A DNA stretch of 64,000 nucleotides from the NCBI GenBank assembly GCA_004026145.2, contig CP034979.1, positions 7,085,888 to 7,149,887 of the forward strand, read 5' to 3'. The stretch comes from Takifugu bimaculatus (Eukaryota > Chordata > Actinopteri > Tetraodontiformes > Tetraodontidae). The position numbers were made by a program, and so were the translations under genes. The notes below the pieces were generated by a model. It searched no databases, had not been told where the DNA came from, and saw nothing but the letters and a program-made list of their open reading frames with translations. Shown one piece after another: positions 33,461-44,100 of the stretch. The stretch's first letter is position 1; every line of letters begins with the position of its first letter.

Positions 33461-36400
33461 CGGAGAAGAGATGGGCAGTATTTTTGATTTAAAAATTTTG
33501 AATATGTTGATGGATGGGTGAAATCGAATCCACACAAGCTCGTTTGTTAAAGTCTGTTAAAAAGGGCGTTTTACTTTAATTTAAGCGTGGTGGGCGTGCC
33601 TTTGTGGAGGTGGAGGGAATGTGCAGGATCCGGGTGGCATGAGGAGTTTCGCAGGATATAATTGACCAATTAGGGGTAGAGTGTACGTGTCGTGGCATGT
33701 TGTGTTTTTTTTCTCTCTCTCTCTCTCTCTCTCTGCCGGACCAACATCGGGATGGCCGCCTGCTGACTTTTTGCTGGAAACAGCTACTATTTAATATCTA
33801 GTAACCTGGGTTACACCCTCCCCTCCTAAAGGTGTGTATGTCCCATTACACCCATATGACTATGAACTGGCCTAGAGATTACTTTAGGGGTGTCAATGTA
33901 GTCATGGCTCTGGAGTGCATCAGCAAAAGCATGGCTGAGACCTTGGAAAAGTGACTGGACTATAGACAGCAAGGGATTTCCCAGTTGGCCATACTGTAGC
34001 CGATCAGGTTGTTCCCTGTGCCTCTGGGAACGTCTGGGAATATTGTCACTCTCACTCTCTCCCATGATGACTGGAGAGGTTGCTCTTCTTCCAGATACCT
34101 CTGGTGCTGTTCCCTCAATGGTTCTGTCCGATGACACTCCCTCACAAGATTCACAGACAGAACGTCCCTTGTCCATGCTACTGTCACTGAACGACAGATT
34201 CAGCTGGACAGGCATGGTTTCATCTTCTTTTGGATTATCAGAAGTGGCATCCTGAGAAGTTTCAAATAGAACTCTCCTCACATTGGGGAATTTTGGCTCT
34301 CTGTGCTCCGGAACGACGTCAGCCTGTGCATCAACAACTTCTGAGTCCCCTTCCCAACCGGAATAATTTGATCTGTCAGAGATTGACTCATTTGAGGTCC
34401 TATCTCTGAGAACTAGAGGCTTCTCTGATCTGGATGGAATGATCTCTACAGGTATCCTCTGTACTGATTTTCTTCCATATGCATATCCCTTATCTCTCTC
34501 CCGCCTCTCCATGGTTGATGGAGCCTTTTCTTCCAGGTTGACAGCAACAGGAAGTTTTGTCTCTCTGAGATGTCCCTCTCCAGATGAAACTGCCTCTGGC
34601 CGGGTTAAAAGTCTTGTTTCGATCAAGTCAGTGTTCAGTGTCCCTCCAGATGAGTAGCAATAGTAGTCATCATCTTCTGACTCTGAATTACAACCTGCCA
34701 CCTCAGAGTCATCCTTGACTTCCATTCTTGACTGTCTCCTTGTTCTGGGTTTGTTGATAGTCTGCTTTGGAGATTGCTTGGACTCAGCCACCGGTAAAAA
34801 CCCACACGGCAGCAAAAGATCACGGTGCAATGTGTGAAATGGCCCATCTTTCCCCTCTGGTTTGACAGTATACACAGGCAAGTCACCAACACGTTTGACT
34901 ACTGTGTGAACATCTGACTCCCATTTATCAGCCAATTTGTGCTTCCCTCTTATCCGAACATTCCTCACAAGGACCCAATCCCCTGCTTCAAGAGTAGACT
35001 CAACCACTCTCTTGTCGAAACGTTTGTTACGTTCAGCTGTCTTTGAGGCATTCTCTGTGGCGACTCGATAGCTTTCCTCTAGGCGACCCTTTAAGTCATG
35101 CACATACTGAGAATGTGACTTTGGTTGACTGCTTGCAGGTAGACCAAACGCCAAATCGACTGGCAACCTGGGTTGTCTGCCAAACATTAGTTCATAGGGA
35201 ATGAATCCAGTCACATCATTCCTCGTGCAGTTATAAGCATGCACTAGAGGCTTAACAAATTCCCTCCAATGAGACTTGTCCTTGTTTTCCAGAGTGTCCA
35301 ACATCTGGAGGAGGGTTCGATTGAATCTCTCCACTGGATTCCCTCTGGGGTGATAAGGGGTAGTCCTGATCTTCTGAATACCAGCAATGGAGCACAGTTC
35401 CTTAATGGTGCGCGATTCAAAATCTGGGCCCTGGTCACTCAGAAGCTTTTCTGGAAATCCATAATGTATCAAAAGGTTTTCCCATAAGCACTTTGCCACA
35501 GTCGTCGCCTTCTTGTTCTCAGGTTGGAATGGCCACTGCATATTTAGTGAAATGGTCTGTCAGCACCAATATATCTTTTGTGTTGCTCTGATCAGGCTCC
35601 ACAGATAGGAAATCCATACAAACCAGCTCCAATGGTCGGCTGGTCTTGATGTTACACAAGGGAGCTGCTCTCTCAGCTGGGGTCTTCCGGCGCACACAGC
35701 GTTCACACATCCTGATCTTCTGCTCTACATATGCAGACATTCTAGGCCAATAGAATCGTGACCTCACAAGATCAAGAGTCCGCTCTATTCCTAGGTGACC
35801 AAGGTCATCGTGCAGACCTTTCCATGCTGTGGCTCTAAGTTCAGTCGGTAACACAAGCTGGTGTGTGACTCGTCCATGTTCTTGTCGTGCTCTATACAAC
35901 ACTCCATTTCTTAGCTCTAGACGCTTCACAGAACAAGATCTGGAAACTCTTGTCTCAAGGAAGGTGACGGCATGTCTCCAGACTCCTTATGCTCAATGAC
36001 CACTCTGAGATCAGGGTCAATTCTTTGCTTTGCTCTTATTTCTTCTTCAGTCCAATGACCAATTACAGGGAGTCCATGGCCATCTTCCTGCTGAAAACCA
36101 CTGGGCAGAGCATCAGCATGTATGGCAAGAGACTCAACCAGTGTGACTGATGGACATGTGGAGTTTCCATAAGACCGCTCAACATCATACCTCTCACATA
36201 TAGCCTTCACTGCATCTGGAAGAACAACATCTGGAGTTTCCTGATCCTGCAGGTAGTGTAGAGTGAACTGTTTAATCCTTTCACGCTCTTTCCTCGACAC
36301 AACATCATCCTGGAGCTCTCCATGTGGTCGACGAGAAAGTCCATCAGCATCTTGATTCCGAGCTCCTGCTCTATATTGGAGCTTGAAGTTGTATGTCGAT

Positions 36401-36770
36401 AGAGCTGACAACCACCTATAGCTTGTGGCATCCAACTTCGCGGAGGTCAAGATGTAGGTTAAAGGATTACTGTCAGTGATGACAGTGAAGTTGGTACCAT
36501 ACAAATAGTCGCTAAACTTAGCGATGACAGCCCACTTTAGGGCAAGGAACTCCAATTTATGGGCGGGGTATTTCGCCTCACTCTTTGTCAATCCTCTGCT
36601 TGCAAAGGCGATAGCTCTCATCTGCCCATCTTGTTCCTTGTCCCATCTCTTCTCCATAGGAACATTTCAATTCAACTCCCATTCATTTACCCTCCGCAAC
36701 AAAACATGAACGTATTTATTCTAATGACTGAAACAGCTACTATTTAATATCTAGTAACCTGGGTTACACC
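33461..36770 (-). mobile_element. Gypsy element B, nested in element A (pol nearly intact)
   Basis: On -: RNase H (36,657-35,926: RAIAFASRGLTKSEAKYPAH, FTVITDSNPLTYIL, DADGLSRRPHG), integrase zinc domain and core start (35,929-35,519: HDDLGHLGIERTLDLVRSRF, CERCVRRK, VCMDFLSVEPD), then core end and tail (35,541-33,826: LSDQGPDFESRTI, YHPRGNPVERFNRTL). The three frames abut or overlap, so only about two frameshifts break the reading frame. A 3' LTR starts TGTAACCC at 33,816 (on -), right after a purine tract (33,817-33,831), and runs to about 33,461. At the other end only the first ~38 bases of the 5' LTR survive (36,731-36,768). Gag, protease and most of RT are deleted. Confidence 0.87.
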
Positions 36771-37322
36771 AACTTGACTGCCAGTAAATCTGAGGGAAAA
36801 GAAGGCACAGGGATGTAACCATTTGTCAGGGCCGGAATACTGGGACAGCACGGCCCTGACCCCAACATCCGAGACATCCATTTCGACCACAAATATTTAC
36901 TGGGGTCCGGTTGGATGAGAACCGGAGCATTGGAGAATAATGTCTTAACACTTAGCACCTTGCCTCATAACAGGCCAACTAGATAAGACACATTGGAGAA
37001 ATTGTTCGTGAACAATTGTACCTTCTGATGAGAAACACTAACCGGCACTGAAGGAGAAATCCCAGACACTTGTCCAGGTCGTAGATGTGAGTGCTGGGGA
37101 TCCACGGGGATGTGACGATGGCGCTAGCAGTGGGACCAGCAGGTTGTGGAGCAGAGTCCGCCAGGAACGTGACCTGTTGCATCAGATCAGCCATTGCCTT
37201 GGCCACCTGGGTGCTGTTCTCAACCAGGGATTGTAATAGCTGTCCATGTTGCCCCAGTAAGGCTCCCTGGCAAGGCACAGCGCGTTGTGTATCCGCGGGT
37301 CCATTTGATGGCCATTTCGTTC
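36771..37322 (-). mobile_element. Gypsy element A: gag fused to RT end
   Basis: On -, a gag N-terminal stretch (GQHGQLLQSLVENSTQVAKA… CLGFLLQCRLVF) follows the 5' LTR. It is followed at 36,958 by RT-end sequence (LFSNAPVLIQPDPSKYL), so protease and most of RT are deleted. It breaks off at LLAVKL, where element B begins. Confidence 0.78.
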
Positions 37323-37804
37323 TGTTATACCTCTGCAGACACGAATCTAGACCCTGAAGGCAGACACACACGAATGGCTGGAATTGGAGCAAGGTTTCTT
37401 TTACTAACAAGGGTTTAGGACAAAAACCAAAAGGTGCAGGCGGCAGAAGAAACACGATCCAACAGGAGCTGGCTGGGCAGCACGAACAGGCATCCGAGAT
37501 GGGCGATCTGCAGGAGAAACAAGCAATCAAATTAGCGCAGGAAACAAGATCCATGAAGCAAGCTAGAATTAAACTTCTAGGAGCCAGGCTGTACCACGGG
37601 GGGGTTAACAACGAATTGGCGAAGAATGAGATGTGGACCAGGATTATAAAATGGATGGCAGGTGTGGGTGATTGGCGGAGATGGGTTCCAGGTGCGTGTC
37701 AATCACCCAACGGGGGGGAGTCTGGAAGCCGCTCCACCCAGCCTGGAAGTAAACAGACATGGGAAAGACAGATGGGACACAGACGGGGAGGTGGAGAGGG
37801 AAAC
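37323..37804 (-). repeat. 5' LTR of Gypsy element A (17 bp short)
   Basis: Starts TGTTATACCTCTGCAGACAC in + orientation and is homologous to 31,646 onward. The homology stops at GAGAGGGAAACA, where minisatellite sequence begins. The terminal ~17 bases present in the other LTR are missing. It is also longer internally than the 428-bp copy. Confidence 0.85.
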
Positions 37805-38022
37805 ACAGCAATATCAACAACAGCAAGAGTAGAGACAATAAGAGCAGCAACAGCAACAACAGCAGTAATTGAGATAAGAGCAACAACAGCACAAATAGAG
37901 ACAATGACAACAAAAACAGCAACAACAACAGCAGGAATAGAGAGAATAAGAGCAGCAACAACAGCAGTATTAATAGAGACAACAAGAGCACCCACAACAA
38001 CAATAAGAACACCAACACCAAG
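37805..38022. repeat. ~33-bp minisatellite, segment 2
   Basis: Same repeat family as 29,986-31,645 (AGAGACAATAAGAGCAGCAA units). It lies between the LTR of element A and Gypsy fragment C. Confidence 0.9.
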
Positions 38023-40012
38023 GTTTTGCATGAAAGTGTTTACCTGTAGGACAGAAAGTCTGGCTTGAATCTGGCCCTCGAGGAATGGATTTGCCCACCT
38101 CTGCTCTGGACCGTACCCCTCCAAGTCGACTAAGAACTGGAACCCTCATCCTCATCGGCAGACAGCCAGGATGCTCCTGACTGTGTAGACGGGCCCCCCC
38201 ATCCACAACATGGGGGAAGGGGGGCTCAGACGGATCCGGCTCAGTGACCGGCTTAACCTTGGAGAGGTGGAACGTGGGGTGTATCTTGAATGTTGGGGGA
38301 AGCTTCAGGCAGACAGCTGCGGAGTTCACCCTCCGCTTCACCTCAAAGGGGCCCACGAAGCGCAGATCCAGCTTTCGAGATTCAACCGGGAGCAGGAGAT
38401 CCCTTGTGGACAGTCAGACCTTCTGACCCAACTGATAGCAGGGGCTGGAGTCCAGCGCTGATTGGCCTTTCGTTGAGAGTGCTGGGAGGCCCGCAGGAGT
38501 GCTGCGCGGACCTGCCGCCACACCCTCCTGCAACAGCACATGTTGGCCTCTATCGAGGGTACCGCCCCCTCATCCTCCTGGACCTCAAACAAGTGGAGGC
38601 TGGTACCCCAGGGACACCATGAAGGGGGACAGTCCGGTGGACACCGAGATCATGGAGTTGTGGGCATACTCCACCCACGGCAGGTAGATGCTCCAGGCGG
38701 ACGGGTTCTGAGCCACCACACACCTCAGAGCGTCCTCCAGGCTCTGGCTGGTCCTCTCCACCTGCCCGTTGGTCTGTGGGTGGTACTCTGACATGAAGCT
38801 CCCAGTCCCCAGCAGAAAGCCCTCCACACTTGAGAGCAGAACTGTGGACCACGGTCGGACATGAGTCACTCGGGATCCCATGGAAGCGGACCACGTGCTG
38901 GACCAGGAGCTCTCCGGTCTCCACCGCTGACGGGAGCTTTGGGAGGGGAATTGAAGTGAGAAGCCTTGGAAAACCGGTCGATCATGATCGTGACGACCTG
39001 ATGACTCTTGGAGGGAGGGAGGCCAGTGAAGAAGTCCACCGCAATGGGCGTCGAGGGATTTCCAGGGGCTGAAGGAGTCCCGCAGGCGGCTGGTGGGATG
39101 ACTTCCTCCTGGCACACACGGGGCAGGCTCCTCCATAATCCCTGGTGTCTCGGGTTATGGAAATCCACCAGAACCGCTGTTGGAGGAACTGTAGCGTGCA
39201 GTTGACACCCGGGTGGCAGGTCAACTTTGAGGCGTGGGCTCACTGCAGAATGTCAGCTTGCACTGCCTCCGAGACGAACAGCCGGTTCGGTGGACCCCCA
39301 CCTGGGTCCGGGGCAGATTGCTGGGCTTCTCGAACTCTCTCTTCCACCTGCCAGGATGCAGCCCCCAGGCTGCAGGAAGGGGGTAAGATGGGGTCCAGAG
39401 CCACTTCCACAGGATTGGAGGCGAACTGACGGTACAGGGCGTCTGGCTTTAGGTTACATGAACTCCGATGGTACGTAAGTGTGAACCGAAACCGACCTAG
39501 AAATAGAGCCTACCAAGCCTTCCGGGAAGTTGAACCTCTTGGCTTTCCGGAGGTAGGTGAGGATCTTATGATTGGTCCACACTACGAACAGTTGAGCCGT
39601 GCCCTCCACCCAGTGCCTCCACTCTTGGAGCGCCAGAACCACGGCCAGGAGCTCCTTGTTCCCCACATCGTAATTTCTTTCTGCTGGGGAAAGCGGCGAC
39701 TGTAGAACATGCACAGATGGAGCTTCTGATCCATCGTGCTCCGTTGTGACAGGACAGCCCCAACTCCCACATCTGAGGCATCCAACTCCGGCACGAACTG
39801 CCTCCGCCACAAGCACTAAAACTTAAAAGAGACAATAAGGTCACGAAAACTCGCCAACCCTGGCGGACAGACTGCTCCTTCCTTAAAAAGGTGGCTGATG
39901 GAGATTGCCGGCTGGCGCATCCGCTTGCGGCACCAGCTGGAGACAATTATCGGCTCCTCCACGCCCCCTGCAGGAAAAAGCAAGCAACGCATGCCCCGGA
40001 ACCCTGGACCCC
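38023..40012 (-). mobile_element. Gypsy fragment C: RT end, RNase H, integrase
   Basis: On -: RT end (FVPELDASDVGVGAVLSQR), RNase H (ERNYDVGNKELLAVVLALQE, YLRKAKRFNFPE), integrase zinc domain (CHPGVNCTLQFLQQRFWW… CPVCARRKS), core (TGLPPSKSHQVVTIMIDRFS, EYHPQTNGQVERTSQSLEDA) and C-terminal region (KIHPTFHLSKVKPV, then VDLEGYGPEQRW). Several frameshifts. No LTR is present, and both ends run straight into the same minisatellite. Confidence 0.85.
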
Positions 40013-41020
40013 AACAACAACAGTAGTAATAGAGACAATCAGAACAACACCAGCAATATCAACAACAGCAGGAGCCGAGACAATAAGAGCAGCAACACCA
40101 GTTATAGTAGAGACAAGTGCACCAACATCAACAACAGCAGTAATAGAAACAATAAGTACAACAGCAGCAATATCAAGAACAGCAACAACATAGGCAAGAA
40201 GAGCAGCAACAACAGCAGCATTAATAGAGAAAAGAGCACCCACAATAAAAACAGCAGTAATAAAGACAATAAGAGCACCAACACCAAGAACAGCAGTAAT
40301 AGAAATAATACTAACAACACCAGCAATATCAACAACAGCAGGAGCAGAGACAATAAGAACTGTAGTACAATAGGTACAATTAGAGCACCAACAACAACAA
40401 TAGCAGTAACAGAGACAATAAGACAAGCAATACCAACAACAGTAGGAATAGAGCAACAGCAACAACAGCAGTAATAGAGACAATAAGAGCAGCAACAACA
40501 GCAGTAATAGAAATAATAAGTACAACAGCAGCAATATCAATAACAACAGGAGGAGACAAGAAGAGCAGCAACAACAACAACAGCAGTAATAGGGACAATA
40601 AGAACTGTAGTACAATAGGTACAATTAGAGCACCAACAACAACAATAGCAGTAACAGAGACAATAAGACAAGCAATACCAACATTAGTAGGAATAGAGCA
40701 ACAGCAACAACAGCAGTAATTGAGATAATAAGAGCAAGAACAGCACGAATAGAGAAAATCGCAAGGAGAAATCCCAGACACTTGCAGGAATAGAAACAAT
40801 AAGAGCAGCAACAACAGCAGTAATAGAGACAATAAGAGCAGCAACAACAGCAGTAATAGAAATAATAAGTACAACAGCAGCAATATCAATAACAACAGGA
40901 GGAGACAAGAAGAGCAGCAACAACAACAAGAGCAGTAATAGGGACAATAAGAACAGCAACAACAGCAGTAAAAGAGACAATAAGCGCACCAACAGCAGCA
41001 ACAACAGCAACAACAGCAGT
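40013..41020. repeat. ~33-bp minisatellite, segment 3
   Basis: Same family as the two segments to the left. It contains recent internal duplications: a block at about 40,352-40,440 recurs about 244 bases later, and one at about 40,510 recurs about 352 bases later. Bases 40,763-40,784 are an exact 22-base copy of Gypsy A gag sequence at 37,051-37,072. Confidence 0.93.
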
Positions 41021-41602
41021 GGTTCCAGGTTAATCCTGAGGGACCGCAGGGCTGCGGAGACCCCCAAGGACGCCCTGCTAATGTCCCCTATGTCCACATC
41101 TGTGGCATCGAAAGCTGAGAAAAACTTTGAGAATTCTGGCAGCAAACACCTTAGGAGGTTAGAGCACTGGCACAAACTGGGAACCGTGGTTGAAGATAAT
41201 TATGATGTAGACACCAGCCAACTGACCTCTCATTACCACGGCAACACTACCATCATTGCTCCAACTTTTCTCTTTTGACTTCAAACTTTTACTTCTGACA
41301 CTCGTTCAGTCATTTTTTCTTGTCTGTATAATTTGTGTCATCAGTGCAAACAGATCTTCAAAGGTTCTGTCAGGCTGAATGGAAACATGTTCAGGTTTCT
41401 GCATAGGTGTTTGATGTGGTTCCTGTCAGGGTTCATCACTGTTGTCCCTCAGACTCCCCTGGGTCATTGAAGGTGAAGCTTCTGCCTAGTCTCAAGTCCT
41501 GAAGGCCAAAGGGAAGGATGTGGTCTTCAATGACATCATCATCTAATCTGGAAAAAAGTCCTTTGCACTGGAAGGGTGAGAAGATTCAAGGAAAAAAAAA
41601 CA
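41021..41602. other. Intergenic with one dispersed-repeat segment
   Basis: Bases 41,363-41,439 resemble 5,710-5,786. Nothing else recognised. Confidence 0.5.
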
Positions 41603-41853
41603 AAAAACATACACTCATACATACAAATGCGCAGACAGTTATGCACACACGCATTCACACACAGACAGACACTCATACACACATACAAATACACAGACAG
41701 ACACTCATGTACACACAGACATACACACACATTCTTATACACACATACACACACTCAGACACACATGCAGACACACACACTCATACAGACATACACACAC
41801 ACTCATACAGACATACACACACATAGACACACAAACACACACACACACACAGA
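41603..41853. repeat. CA-rich microsatellite
   Basis: About 250 bases of imperfect ACACACATACAC/ACTCATAC repeats. Confidence 0.95.
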
Positions 41854-44069
41854 GATCCACTTTTAGACACAAACACACTCTCAGTACATCTGGACCTCTG
41901 GAATATCCAACCAGTCTGTACTGGGAGCATGTTTGATGGTGTGTGATGTAATTGCAGTAACTATGCAGTGTGGGAAGCTGGAGGAGGCAGGAAAGAGCAG
42001 CAGGATAGGAGACAGTGGAGGAGGAGAGGAAGAGGTCTGGGGTGGCTCAACCTTTCCTCGAAGGTCAGGTGAGGAGGTTAAGCAAACAGATCGCTACTGC
42101 GACAATAATCCGGCCGCTCTAGTTCGGCTCAGCTCTGGTTGACAGCAAGCGGCCCGTCACCCACCCACCAGGGTGCTGTTGTAAGGAAGCTGGAAAGTAG
42201 TCTGACCTCCCCCCAGAGTCTCACAAAAGGCCATGCCCCTAATGGTTTTGAACTTTTCCATAGTTTCAGATAATTTGTGTTTTTCATAAATTCTCGATCC
42301 GGGTTGAGGGTTGTTCTTAATCCAGAGTCCTGCCCTTACAGGGTTTTTTGCTGACTCCTGCAACAAGGAACTATGGTCACGCTACATTATGGTTAAAGGT
42401 CTGACTGGACTCTCACCAAGATGTTTAGATGTTCATTATTCTCTCCTTTTTATCTTCATCTGTAGTCTTTCAGTCAAGAAGACAAGAGGAGCAGGAGGAG
42501 GAAGAGGATTTATGGAAAACTTCAATTGGGAGTGTTAGCCTTGTTAAGAGAAACATAGCATAGCATCAGTCAGCTATGGCACAAATCTGGTTCAAACCGT
42601 TTAGTTTAAATCAGCTGTGTGTGTTTATACTGTCTCTGTTGTCATGAGACAATAAGAGCACCAACTGACAACTGCATTTTCCCTCTGGTAAAGGCCGCCT
42701 GGTTGGGCCTCCCTGGTGGCTCCATCCTACAAGCAGCAGCTGGTCCCTCTCCTCATATAAATTTGTGATTCTGCCAACTGTTGCTGGTGCCACAGGGTCA
42801 ACTTTTAAATGGCAAAATGAAAAACCAAAGGTTCCAGTTCAGACTGTGGTCATGGCGCCATCATCACCCTTCATGTGACAACCTCAGCGACCCAATCAAG
42901 GCCTTCATAGAAAGATATGAAAGACATACTTTTCATAGATATGTGTGGGATAGAATCTGATATATTTAGTGTGATGGGCTTTGCTCTAAGGTGGGCGGGA
43001 CTCCGGTGGAAGTGGCTCTTCGGTAGGTGTGGCCACCCGTTGGGTATGTCTCTTCGATGGGCGTGGCTACTCTGTGAGCGATGGTGTGTGCTCGCCATGC
43101 TCGGTAATGATCATCTGGATTAACTGCAGCTGCACATAAGATTTTCACATCTGTTTTTATTCACAAATTTCGCATCAACCTCCCTAATGATGGCGAGATG
43201 CGTCCTGGTACCTCTGTTGGGTCGTGATTACTTCCTCTTTGGTTACAAAGTACCACAGGAAGCTAAAGCTGCATCTAATCAGCTGCAGTTCACGAAAACA
43301 CTGAGTTGCAGATTAAAGGCTGCTCAGATGCCGACATATGTGTGGTAACTGCAATGCCACTGACTCGTGCGCACATCCAGGCGGGTGCCGGTGATGTTAC
43401 TCAAGGGAAACAAAGCTTTAATAATTGCGAGGGCAGCCATCTTGTTTCTCTCATATCACCCTGTAAATGATTATTTTTGCTTCTTTTTGAAGTTCAGGGA
43501 GACCAACCAGGGAGAAGATTTGATTGGTGTGGATGGAAATGATTCCAACCTCATTGCTGAATCCCAGTTGCTCTCCGCCCGTTCTCACTGTGAAGCTCCT
43601 CCTCAGGAACAATCGGACTTTGTTGATATTTTGCTTTTGAAAGCAAGAACAGATGTAAGAGTGGCGTTCACTGACAGACATCTGGAAACGATGACAACAA
43701 GATAGCAGGAAGTCTAGTTGCGTCTTTTACGGCACAAATTAAGCTTTATAATATTCATGAAGACAAAATATGACACATATCCTTGGATCTCAATCATTGT
43801 GAGGACTTACACCCTTCCGGAGGGGTGTTTGAGGGTTCCAAAGCCCCGAACCCCTTAAACACCCCTCTGGTGAAGTGAGGACCAGAATAAATGTCCTGAT
43901 AAATTGGTAAAGACATGGACATGGTACTCCCTATGTAGCTTGTACAAGAATACACACACACAGACTGGCTTGTTTCCTGTTGTACCATTAACAACCAGCA
44001 CAGCTATGACCACCAATGACCGTTAATCCAATCACAGCTGAGTCAAACAATAGACGCTTTGCTTGCAGA

Positions 44070-44100
<31 letters not shown>

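Noticed and set aside
43367..43705. 112-codon open frame on +
   Set aside because: No recognisable domain, splice signals or repeats. The length is compatible with chance.
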